Origin: Melioribacteraceae bacterium
GTDB taxonomy: Bacteria; Bacteroidota; Ignavibacteria; Ignavibacteriales; Melioribacteraceae
Direction: 5' to 3'
Length of the DNA: 9,131 bases
Assembly (NCBI GenBank): GCA_027036655.1
Contig: JALWEC010000350.1
Span: 1-9,131, forward strand
Part shown: one piece after another, positions 1 through 5,943 of the stretch
How positions within the stretch are numbered: position 1 is the stretch's first letter
Layout: every line of letters begins with the position of its first letter
The notes under the pieces: model-generated
The model's input: only the letters and a program-made list of their open reading frames with translations
Told to the model about the DNA's origin: nothing
The model's database searches: none
Made by a program: the position numbers and the translations under genes

Positions 1-13
1 TTAAGAGAGTAAA

Positions 14-1204
14 ATGATAAAACCATCGGAAAGAGTAAGCTCAATTGAAGAATATTATTTTTCAAAAAGAGGAAAAGATATTGCGGAAGTCCGCGCTGCG
101 GGAAAAGAGATAATTAATTTCTCAATAGGCAATCCCGATTTGCCACCCGCCGATTCGGTTGTGGAAAAACTTTACGAGTCGGCAAAGAATCCTAATAATC
201 ACGGATATCAATCCTACTCCGGTTTGCCGGAATTGCGTTCCGCGCTTGCCGAATGGTACAAAAAAGTCTTTAATGTTTCCCTCGATTCATCGTCCGAACT
301 TCTTCCTCTTCTCGGTTCAAAAGAAGGCATTTTTCATATTTCAATGTCTTTCTTAAATCCCGGCGATATCGCTCTCGTTCCTAATCCGAGTTACGCGCCC
401 TACAAGGTTGCGACTCATCTTGCCGGCGGTAAAGCGGTTTTCTACGATTTGGATGAGAACAATAATTGGCTACCCGATTTGGAAAACATCGACAAAAAAG
501 TTGCGGACAACGCAAAAATCATGTGGGTTAATTATCCCAATATGCCTACGGGAGCGATTGCCGAAAAAGAGGATTTGCAGAAAGTTGTCGATTTTGCCGC
601 GAGGCATAATCTCCTTCTCTGCAATGACAATCCTTACTCCCTCGTTCTTCCCAAAAGAAAACCTTTAAGCGTTCTTGCATTGGACGGGGGAAAAGATGTC
701 TGCATCGAACTCAACTCATTAAGCAAATCTCATAATATGGCGGGATGGAGAGTAGGCATGGTCGCGGGAAACCCAAATTACATTGAACCGATTCTTAAGT
801 TTATGAGCAACATAAATACCGGAATGTTTCGCCCTATTCAGGAAGGCGCAATTGAAGCTTTATTAAATGTTCCGGATAGTTTTCACGACGAACGGAACGC
901 CGTTTATCAAAAGAGAAAAGATTTGGTTTTTGAAATTGTTGAAATGCTGAAACTTAAAGCGGATAAAAATACAAGCGGAATGTTCGTTTGGGCAAAAGTC
1001 CCCGATAATTTGCAAAATGTAGATGAGTTTGTGGATACGATGCTGTACAAACTCGGGATTGTTCTGACTCCGGGTAAAATTTTCGGCTCCAACGGTGAAC
1101 GATTTGTCAGATTTTCACTCGGCGTTAAAGAAAACGAAATTCTTAAGGGAAAGAAAGTAATCGAAGAAAATCTTAACTTATTTAGTTATCTGAAATCCGA
1201 GTAA
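14..1204 (+). CDS. Class I/II (fold type I) PLP-dependent aminotransferase, aspartate / LL-diaminopimelate aminotransferase-like
   Basis: A complete 396-residue cytosolic aminotransferase, a normal length for the family. It would move an amino group between an amino acid and a 2-oxo acid using pyridoxal phosphate. Visible landmarks are NYPNMPTG (173-180), Asp205 and Tyr208 in NDNPYS (expected contacts to the pyridine nitrogen and O3'), the Schiff-base lysine Lys238 in SLSKSHNMAGWRVG, and Arg366 in FVRFSLG, the usual substrate-carboxylate clamp. The first ATG of the frame is used; it lies 13 bases into the window behind a weak purine-rich AGAGAG. In-frame stops just before it suggest any upstream gene ends outside the window. 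The Asn that normally precedes PTG is Met177 here. The exact substrate is not readable: LL-diaminopimelate, aspartate or an aromatic/branched amino acid all remain possible. The gene converges on the ArsA-like gene 12 bases downstream. The family call is secure; the substrate is a guess. Confidence 0.93.
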   Translation: MIKPSERVSSIEEYYFSKRGKDIAEVRAAGKEIINFSIGNPDLPPADSVVEKLYESAKNPNNHGYQSYSGLPELRSALAEWYKKVFNVSLDSSSELLPLLGSKEGIFHISMSFLNPGDIALVPNPSYAPYKVATHLAGGKAVFYDLDENNNWLPDLENIDKKVADNAKIMWVNYPNMPTGAIAEKEDLQKVVDFAARHNLLLCNDNPYSLVLPKRKPLSVLALDGGKDVCIELNSLSKSHNMAGWRVGMVAGNPNYIEPILKFMSNINTGMFRPIQEGAIEALLNVPDSFHDERNAVYQKRKDLVFEIVEMLKLKADKNTSGMFVWAKVPDNLQNVDEFVDTMLYKLGIVLTPGKIFGSNGERFVRFSLGVKENEILKGKKVIEENLNLFSYLKSE

Positions 1205-1216
1205 AGACTTTTGGGA

Positions 1217-2116
1217 TTAGTCTAAAAATCCATTCTCTTTCAGATAAACTTCCAAGTTGGTTAATCCGGTGATTGATTCGTCTTTCAGCGGATAGTGGCG
1301 TATTTCATATTCACTGAAAATCTTTTCAAGCTCTTCTACGGGAATTTCCGCCTTAAACTTGTTAATAAAAACCTTCCTGATTTTCAACTCGGCAAATTTA
1401 AGTTTTTCCACAATTAATTTTGATTCCGCCAGAGAAAGTTTATCCTGGTTCATTACAAGAACAAGCTGTGTCCGGTCTTGATTTTCCAATACTTTGCGGG
1501 CGTCGGTGTATTCGTTAAGCTGGTTGTTCAATTTATTCAGAAGTTTATCTCTCTGCAGTTCAATATTTCCGAACTTAATTTTTGTAACGATTTCTTTTTT
1601 GTCGATAATATCATTGCGGAGGTCAACTAATTTCTCTAACCAGATTTGAGACAATTTCGGGAGCGATAAAAACTTTAATGTCAGCCCGGTCGGGGGCATA
1701 TCGAATATAATTCTGTCAAACTGCGTATATTTATTTAAGAAATATGTAAACGCTCTAAGGAGCGCGTACTCCTCGATTCCCGGCGAATAGCGGACAATGC
1801 CGAAATGCTTATCCAAACTTAACGCGGTTAAATAGGAATAACTTTTTGTCATCTGCTTCTGCATATCATCAAGATAGTGGTTCACCCAGTAATCAAGGTT
1901 AATTTCCGCCACCGAAAGAGTTTTGGATAGCGCTTTCGGTTTCCCCGACATTTCCATCTCAAAAATATCTCCGAGATTGTGCGCGGGATCCATTGACGCG
2001 AGTAAAACTTTTTCGCCGGTTAAAGATTTTTCAACCGCATAAAGGGAAGATGTCGTTGATTTCCCTACTCCTCCTTTTCCGAGGAAAAACATTATTTTCT
2101 GTACTTTTTTATCCAT
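1217..2116 (-). CDS. ArsA/Get3-family anion-transporting-type ATPase, last gene of the cstA operon
   Basis: A 299-residue soluble P-loop ATPase of the ArsA/Get3 branch of the SIMIBI class, with a single ATPase domain rather than the duplicated halves of E. coli ArsA. Motifs are in family order: deviant Walker A GKGGVGKST (13-21, with the signature lysine), switch I DPAHNLGDIFE (43-53), SPGIEEYALL (111-120), switch II FDMPPTGLTLKFL (138-150), the nucleotide-base region LVLVMNQDKLSL (218-229) and the C-terminal PLKDESITGL (276-285). The Cys-x-x-Cys of eukaryotic Get3 and the arsenite-binding cysteines of ArsA are absent; the protein has no cysteine at all. Start and previous stop share one base (TAATG, 2114-2118) and no strong ribosome site is visible, which suggests translation by coupling. 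Family members energise a membrane transporter (ArsB) or deliver membrane proteins. Here the partner may be the CstA transporter of the same operon, which is inference. Confidence 0.9.
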   Translation of the reverse strand: MDKKVQKIMFFLGKGGVGKSTTSSLYAVEKSLTGEKVLLASMDPAHNLGDIFEMEMSGKPKALSKTLSVAEINLDYWVNHYLDDMQKQMTKSYSYLTALSLDKHFGIVRYSPGIEEYALLRAFTYFLNKYTQFDRIIFDMPPTGLTLKFLSLPKLSQIWLEKLVDLRNDIIDKKEIVTKIKFGNIELQRDKLLNKLNNQLNEYTDARKVLENQDRTQLVLVMNQDKLSLAESKLIVEKLKFAELKIRKVFINKFKAEIPVEELEKIFSEYEIRHYPLKDESITGLTNLEVYLKENGFLD

Positions 2117-2400
2117 TAGTGAACATCCATAATTGAAACTAAATCTGAAATCGGTGAATTAGCCGTGGAAATTTTATCCATCATGATGATAAGTTCTTCT
2201 TCCATGTAAGGAAGTAAATCCAATGTAATCTGCATCGGCGGAGCGGGCATTCCGACAAACGAACCGATAACGACAATAGCAAAAATATTCTGCAACTCGT
2301 AGAGTTCATATTCAACAATCTCAGTCGCTTTTTCTTTCGCGGCGGCGTCAAAAGCGCTCCAATATTCTTTAAGTTTTTTCTTAATTTTCTCTTTATCCAT
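2116..2400 (-). CDS. Unrecognised 94-residue protein between the membrane protein and the ArsA-like ATPase
   Basis: I do not recognise this family. The frame could start at 2436, but the ATG at 2400 is preferred because an AAGGAAG ribosome site lies about six bases before it, and because that choice gives an 8-base overlap with the upstream gene. The protein has a charged, lysine-rich N-terminal helix (2-12), an acidic amphipathic stretch with aromatic residues (13-37), a short hydrophobic segment IFAIVVIGSFVGM (39-51), a PAPP turn (52-55) and a second hydrophobic/acidic helix (57-77). The hydrophobic segment is too short and too early to be a clear tail anchor. It is more likely a small soluble or membrane-associated helical protein. 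It overlaps both neighbours (8 bases with the membrane protein, 1 base with the ATPase), so stoichiometric co-expression with them is likely. A role as adaptor between transporter and ATPase is only a hypothesis. Confidence 0.8.
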   Translation of the reverse strand: MDKEKIKKKLKEYWSAFDAAAKEKATEIVEYELYELQNIFAIVVIGSFVGMPAPPMQITLDLLPYMEEELIIMMDKISTANSPISDLVSIMDVH

Positions 2401-2839
2401 TTCGAACTTCCTTAACGCGAAAGATTTTTTTGTCAAAATTTATTTTCTTTTCCGAAGGGTAATGATAATACATCGCATAGATTGCGGCAAGAACAACTCC
2501 GCCGAAATAAAATGGGTCCATATTAAGCAACGCGGCGGCAAAAGCGAGATACGGCGTTATTGCGATAACCGAGATAATGGATTCTTCATATTTGATGAAT
2601 TCTTCCTCTGTTGAGAATTTTTTCTCCTTCAATTTTGAAAAGAAGTAAACTCTTAAAAATATCGGGATTGCAACTCCAACCGTAATTGCAAGAATGAAAA
2701 GGATTATCGGTAAAGAATGGGAAGGAGCCGCATGAACTCCTTCCCATAATTCTGACTGCTGTAAAAAGTAAACTACTACTGCCAATAATACGGGAGGCAA
2801 TATCAATACAAAATACTTCTTCTGCAGTTTTTTAATCAT
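2393..2839 (-). CDS. Unrecognised four-helix membrane protein downstream of cstA
   Basis: A 148-residue integral membrane protein of no family I can name. Four hydrophobic segments are evident, at about residues 9-26, 43-67, 87-105 and 109-126. They are separated by a short loop with WEGVHAAPSHS (32-42), a charged central loop SKLKEKKFSTEEEFIKYEES (68-87), and a basic C-terminal tail from about 131. The positive charge next to helices 1, 2 and 4 suggests both ends and the central loop are cytoplasmic. Its ATG lies two bases after the cstA stop with only a weak GAG-type ribosome site, so it is probably translated by reinitiation behind cstA. Its stop lies inside the start of the next gene. The position suggests an accessory subunit or assembly factor for the CstA transporter. 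It is unlike the short soluble YbdD/YjiX protein that accompanies CstA homologues in enterobacteria. Confidence 0.82.
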   Translation of the reverse strand: MIKKLQKKYFVLILPPVLLAVVVYFLQQSELWEGVHAAPSHSLPIILFILAITVGVAIPIFLRVYFFSKLKEKKFSTEEEFIKYEESIISVIAITPYLAFAAALLNMDPFYFGGVVLAAIYAMYYHYPSEKKINFDKKIFRVKEVRNG

Positions 2840-2841
2840 TT

Positions 2842-4581
2842 TTACTCATAAGATTTAACGGCACCCGTTTCGGGGTCATAATCTAACGAATCAATATTTA
2901 CAAATCGTCTGACTGCTTCAAATACAATCCAAACAACCGAAAGCATAATTAAGAGATTGATAACCGAAAGAAGCACATTTCCTTTATTCATGAAATTGAT
3001 TTGGTTGAGCCATAATGCCCAGAATGAAACCAAGACCATAAATGCCGCGGGAATTGCGCTGATCAGCCATTTTAATCCGCCGCGTGTTTTTAGGAATACG
3101 GAAATGATTATCAAAGCCAATCCTGCTAATGTTTGGTTTGTTGCTCCGAATAAAGGCCACAAGTTTAATGCGCCTTTTCCGTTTGCTCCGCTCGAGAAAA
3201 TAAGAGCCAATGCAAGAATTATTACAACGCTTGTGGAAACATATTTGTTGCCAAACGCCTTCGGGAAAGTTTCCGTTAAGATGTAGCGCTGAATTCTTGT
3301 AGCAGTATCCAAAGTTGTTCCGGCAAATGAAACAACAAATACGCCCATAATAACCTGAGCGATATGATTCGGAATACCGAGTGTTTCAATCATGTTAGCC
3401 GATCCGATTACAAACGCTCCTACCTTTGAGCCTAAGCCCTTTGCGGCTGCCCAAGAAGCGTAGTGGTGCGTCCAAGCCGGAATTCCGGTAAGAACCGTTC
3501 CATCTTTTAATGTGTAGCCCATTCCGATACCGGCTGCAACTGCGATGATAACCAAAGTTGCGAGTGCGCCTTCCATTAACATAGAGCCGTAACCGACAAA
3601 CAACGAATCGGTTTCTTTACGAACCTGACGGGCTGAAGTTCCGGATGAAACAAGCGAATGCCAACCAGAGATTGCGCCGCAAGCAATTGTTACGAATAAG
3701 AATGGCCACATTGGCGGAGCTGCCGCCGGAGTAGCTTGAACCGCGGGAGCGACAATATTGAGATTTCCGCCGAAAGCTGCGACTAAAACACCAAGTGACA
3801 TTAAAGCCATTGCAACTAACAGCTGATGTGAGTTAAGGAAATCTCTCGGCTGTAATAATGCCGTAACCGGAAGAACCGAGGCAAAAAATGCGTAAATCAG
3901 CAGAATAATAGACCATACGCCTATTGAAGAAAGTCCAAACATTCCGCCGACATGAATAGGAACGAATGCACCTATTACAACCGTGATGTACATAGTTACA
4001 ACGCCTATAATAGACCAAGTTGTAATATTGGCTCCTTTTTTATAAACCACATAGCCGACATACATTGCAATCGGTATTTCAAGCCAAACCGGCAGAACCG
4101 TTCCGGGGAACATTTTGAAGAGAACCGCCATAACCAATCCGAAGATTGATACGATAATCCATATCTCTATAAATATTACAAAGAAAATTACGAGTCTTGT
4201 ACGGCTGCTTAAATAGAGAGCAGTGTATTCGGAGATAGATTTACCTTTATTTCTCATGGAAATCAAAAGCGAACCGAAATCATGAACTGCGCCCATCATT
4301 ATCGAACCGATAAAAACCCATAGTAATGCGGGTACCCAGCCCCAAATTATTGCTATTGCAGGACCTACGATAGGACCTGTTCCGGCAATGGAAGTAAAGT
4401 GGTGCCCAAAGATTACCTCTTTTTTTGTAGGCACAAAATCAGTGCCGTCTTCAAATTCAACGGCGGGGGCTTTGTTATTGTCGGAAATCTTAAAAATTTT
4501 ATTCCCGACATAAGTGCCGTAAAGTTTGTACATCAAAAGGTAACCGGCGAAAGCAAGGATCATTATTAGTAATGCGCCCAT
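2842..4581 (-). CDS. cstA: CstA-family carbon starvation protein / peptide or pyruvate transporter
   Basis: A 579-residue polytopic inner-membrane transporter of the CstA family. E. coli members CstA and BtsT import pyruvate, and peptide uptake has also been reported for CstA. The sequence shows the conserved N-terminal helix followed by GHHFTSIAGTGPIVGP (59-74), MGAVHDFGSL (96-105), LQPRDFLN (243-250), GWHSLVSSGTSARQ (306-319), TTLDTATRIQRY (422-433) and LFGATNQTLAGLAL (477-490), with well over ten hydrophobic segments. It is shorter than the roughly 700-residue E. coli proteins but close to the compact forms found in many other phyla; the core motifs are intact. The start at 4581 is supported by a strong AAGGAGG ribosome site five bases away. 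It is first in a four-gene operon. The leader of about 150 bases contains a CTCCTT that could pair with the ribosome site. The family is certain; the substrate (pyruvate or peptide) is not determinable. Confidence 0.95.
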   Translation of the reverse strand: MGALLIMILAFAGYLLMYKLYGTYVGNKIFKISDNNKAPAVEFEDGTDFVPTKKEVIFGHHFTSIAGTGPIVGPAIAIIWGWVPALLWVFIGSIMMGAVHDFGSLLISMRNKGKSISEYTALYLSSRTRLVIFFVIFIEIWIIVSIFGLVMAVLFKMFPGTVLPVWLEIPIAMYVGYVVYKKGANITTWSIIGVVTMYITVVIGAFVPIHVGGMFGLSSIGVWSIILLIYAFFASVLPVTALLQPRDFLNSHQLLVAMALMSLGVLVAAFGGNLNIVAPAVQATPAAAPPMWPFLFVTIACGAISGWHSLVSSGTSARQVRKETDSLFVGYGSMLMEGALATLVIIAVAAGIGMGYTLKDGTVLTGIPAWTHHYASWAAAKGLGSKVGAFVIGSANMIETLGIPNHIAQVIMGVFVVSFAGTTLDTATRIQRYILTETFPKAFGNKYVSTSVVIILALALIFSSGANGKGALNLWPLFGATNQTLAGLALIIISVFLKTRGGLKWLISAIPAAFMVLVSFWALWLNQINFMNKGNVLLSVINLLIMLSVVWIVFEAVRRFVNIDSLDYDPETGAVKSYE

Positions 4582-4730
4582 TGTTCCTCCTTGGATGTAG
4601 TTATTGAATTAGTTAGGTAGGGTTTAAGGAGTATATGTGTAGTATAGCTTTTTACCATTGTGAATGCTGAATGTTTTAGATGTTCAAAAATAAGAAAAAA
4701 TATCTTCTTGAAAAAACATTATTGTTTTTC
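4582..4730 (-). promoter_or_regulatory. Promoter/leader region of the cstA operon
   Basis: About 150 AT-rich bases lie between the upstream terminator and the cstA start, so the operon's own promoter must lie here. A strong ribosome site (AAGGAGG, 4586-4592 read on the minus strand) precedes the ATG. A CTCCTT (4626-4631, minus) upstream could pair with AAGGAG of that site, six base pairs closing a loop of 33 bases, which would hide it. A TATTTTTG (4685-4692, minus) matches the Bacteroidota -7 consensus TAnnTTTG, but I see no TTG at the expected -33 spacing. A second candidate is TATACT around 4641-4646 with a poor -35. Neither is convincing. No cAMP-receptor-type palindrome is evident. Confidence 0.4.
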
Positions 4731-4776
4731 AAAATAAAAAAAGCTGTTCCAAAGTAAAATATACCTTGAAACAGCT
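4731..4776 (-). terminator. Intrinsic terminator of the Spy/CpxP-like gene
   Basis: Read on the minus strand, AGCTGTTTCAAGG (4776-4764) pairs with CTTTGGAACAGCT (4754-4742). This gives 13 pairs, two of them G-U, closing a 9-base loop. The stem is followed directly by TTTTTTATTTT (4741-4731). It lies 27 bases after the stop codon of the Spy/CpxP-like gene and before the cstA promoter region, so it separates the two transcription units. No T-run follows in the plus direction, so it acts one way. Confidence 0.88.
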
Positions 4777-4803
4777 ATTTGGGATAGCGTTATGAGAAAT
4801 AGT

Positions 4804-5316
4804 TTATCTCATCATTCTTTGCCTGCGAATGTTTTGTTGAGGCATATTCTTGAAGTTTGATTTTTTATTCATCATCATTCCTTTTTTCATCATACCTTTT
4901 TTACCGTGCTGTGTAAACTTGTTAAATACTTTTGTCCAGGTCGCTTTTTGGTCTTTATCGAGGATATTGTAGATTTTGTACCAGGTTGTAATTCTGTTTT
5001 TTCCCATTTTTGCTTTTAAATCGGAGATTTTGCCGGTAAGGGAAAACAGCTTGCTTTTGTCCACATCGTTATCGTTCATCATTTTCTGCAAATCTAAGCG
5101 TAACTTTTGGATTTCAGATTTTGTGTCAATTGCCGCTTTTCTCTGAGCAAAAATAATATCGTCAAATTGTTTTGACTGTTTTTCGGTTAAATTTAATTTG
5201 TTTTTAACCTTCTGGCGCATTTCACCGTAATTGCCGTTTTTATTCATCATCGGCTGTGCAAAAATAGCCGAAATGGAAAATAATGCGATAAGTAATGAAT
5301 AATTTAGTTTTTTCAT
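4804..5316 (-). CDS. Secreted Spy/CpxP-like (LTxxQ) periplasmic protein, methionine- and lysine-rich tail
   Basis: A 170-residue exported protein. The start at 5316 is chosen over the longer 5361 frame because it begins directly with a signal peptide (KK, then hydrophobic 5-19, then FAQP; probable cleavage after Ala20) and has AGGAG at good spacing. The mature part is almost all helical. It carries the family's LTEKQ (43-47) after a predicted coiled first helix, and a second related ILDKDQKATW (118-127). This is the two-LTxxQ layout of the Spy/CpxP/ZraP/CnrX superfamily, periplasmic dimers that act as chaperones or metal sensors. The tail (138-170) is rich in Met and Lys with GMMKKGMMM and a terminal MMR; Met clusters can bind Cu(I), but no Cys and only one His (His138) is present. 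It is a single-gene unit ended by a strong terminator. The family is likely; the role (stress chaperone or metal-linked) is uncertain. Confidence 0.78.
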   Translation of the reverse strand: MKKLNYSLLIALFSISAIFAQPMMNKNGNYGEMRQKVKNKLNLTEKQSKQFDDIIFAQRKAAIDTKSEIQKLRLDLQKMMNDNDVDKSKLFSLTGKISDLKAKMGKNRITTWYKIYNILDKDQKATWTKVFNKFTQHGKKGMMKKGMMMNKKSNFKNMPQQNIRRQRMMR

Positions 5317-5401
5317 TTTGTAACTCCTGTTTTTATTTTTTGTGATTTGATATTTAGACACATTCGAAGTAAAAATGGTTTAAAGGATTATTGTTTTATT
5401 T

Positions 5402-5508
5402 AACCTCAACATGGGCAAGCCGGGACCAAAACGGGAGTAAAGCCGGAAAAAAATAATTTCCGAAAGCTTTACCAACAAGGACTTTTAAGAGTATTTAGTA
5501 AAATATTT
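5402..5508. repeat. Tandem repeat, copy 1 of 2 (about 105 bases, period about 123)
   Basis: This copy aligns by eye with 5526-5630 along its full length with a few one- to two-base gaps. Shared blocks in order are CTCAAC, CAAGCCGG, AAAG(C/T)CGGA, CAACAAGG and ACTTT followed by AGAGTATTT. I estimate about two-thirds identity. Copy 1 also folds: GTAAAGC plus CGGAAA (5437-5449) pairs with TTTCCG plus GCTTTAC (5457-5472), giving 13 pairs with a 3-base bulge and a 7-base loop. Copy 2 keeps only a 5-pair remnant of this stem, so the hairpin is not clearly conserved. No coding frame is preserved. Confidence 0.7.
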
Positions 5509-5525
5509 ATCAGAAGGTTTTGCAT

Positions 5526-5630
5526 AACTCAACCCGGACAAGCCGGAAACAAAATTAGAAAAAGTCGGACAAAGAAATAAACTCTGAAACCATTATCAAC
5601 AAGGGACTTTAGAGTATTTGGAAAAATATA
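5526..5630. repeat. Tandem repeat, copy 2 of 2
   Basis: Second diverged copy of the unit at 5402-5508, separated from it by about 17 unrelated bases. It contains the block CCCGGACAAGCCGG (5534-5547), which is itself a partial inverted repeat, and ends with CAACAAGGGACTTTAGAG followed by TATTTGG. The even spread of substitutions and single-base indels suggests an old duplication of non-coding DNA. Confidence 0.7.
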
Positions 5631-5679
5631 TTGCCACAAATAGCACGAATTTTACCGATAAGCGCCTAGATAACTAAAA

Positions 5680-5711
5680 CACAGTTTTCTCGCCTCACTA
5701 AGCAAACTGTG
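5680..5711. repeat. Inverted repeat CACAGTTT / AAACTGTG
   Basis: CACAGTTT (5680-5687) and AAACTGTG (5704-5711) form a perfect 8-pair stem around a 16-base loop. A competing longer-range pairing exists: TAGCAC (5641-5646) with GTGCTA (5709-5714). No T-run follows on either strand, so it is not an intrinsic terminator. It is part of the palindrome cluster. Confidence 0.5.
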
Positions 5712-5786
5712 CTACAATAAAATGTCTATTATCCGAAATTTTCTAAAAGAATGCTTTGCACTGTCCCGTAATAAGCTATTCTGATA

Positions 5787-5802
5787 CTCCGCCAAGGCGG
5801 AG
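5787..5802. repeat. Short GC-rich palindrome CTCCGCC-AA-GGCGGAG
   Basis: A perfect 7-base inverted repeat with two bases between the arms; as a hairpin, six pairs close a CAAG loop. It sits between outer arms TTCTGA (5779-5784) and TCAGAA (5816-5821). It is far more GC-rich than its surroundings. Such compact CTCCGCC/GGCGGAG palindromes recur between genes in many Bacteroidota-type genomes, recalled from general knowledge and not checked here. Confidence 0.6.
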
Positions 5803-5870
5803 CGAAAGAAAAATCTCAGAACCGGTAATTACAACGAATTTAGAGATATTTCTAACGGATTTTACCTTCG

Positions 5871-5894
5871 CCCCCGAAGAAAAGCGGTCGGGGG
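5871..5894. repeat. GC hairpin CCCCCGA / TCGGGGG
   Basis: CCCCCGA (5871-5877) and TCGGGGG (5888-5894) form a 7-pair stem with a 10-base loop, about 50 bases after the stop codon of the DUF3078-like gene. In the direction of that gene (minus) the stem is followed by CGAAGGTAAAA, not a T-run, so classical termination is unlikely. It could still block exonucleases at the mRNA end, or be one arm of an interspersed repeat. Confidence 0.5.
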
Positions 5895-5943
5895 TAAACG
5901 TAGCGAACTCAACTTGATAAATTTAGTTATGTAAAGATATATA

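Larger units (their letters stand above)
5317..5943. other. 627-base gene-free region with repeats and palindromes
   Basis: No open frame with a credible start, ribosome site or recognisable product is seen on either strand. The part next to 5317 must contain the promoter of the Spy/CpxP-like gene (minus), but no clear -10/-35 or TAnnTTTG pair stands out. The middle (5402-5630) holds a diverged tandem repeat. The rest (5640-5900) holds several inverted repeats: a CACAGTTT hairpin, a CTCCGCC palindrome and a CCCCCGA hairpin. No intrinsic terminator with a T-run follows the DUF3078-like gene, whose transcript enters this region from 5944. The mix of palindromes and degenerate copies resembles interspersed intergenic repeats of Bacteroidota-type genomes rather than a decayed gene. 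Confidence 0.6.

Noticed and set aside
1205..1223. AGACT/AGTCT hairpin between the convergent aminotransferase and ATPase genes as a shared terminator
   Set aside because: Only five pairs with a nine-base loop and no proper T-run on either strand; too weak to call.
2401..2436. Extended N-terminus (12 residues) for the 94-residue protein
   Set aside because: The internal ATG at 2400 has a good AAGGAAG ribosome site, and the extension merely overlaps the previous gene.
2957..3286. A 109-codon plus-strand open frame inside cstA
   Set aside because: It is antisense to a clearly conserved transporter, has no ribosome site and encodes no recognisable domain; a shadow frame.
4710..4730. Second AT hairpin (GAAAAAACA / TTGTTTTTC) as a terminator or operator
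   Set aside because: Needs a bulge, is almost all A-T, and lies past the strong terminator; likely low-complexity sequence.
5317..5361. Extended N-terminus (15 residues) for the Spy/CpxP-like protein
   Set aside because: It would bury the signal peptide behind a lysine/asparagine-rich stretch; the internal ATG has a good AGGAG site and begins the signal peptide directly.
5402..5630. CRISPR array
   Set aside because: Only two diverged long units with a 17-base gap between them, and no short identical repeats or cas genes.
5640..5715. tRNA-like fold around the CACAGTTT hairpin
   Set aside because: No acceptor/T-arm consensus (no GTTCRA) and no CCA-adjacent stem could be placed.
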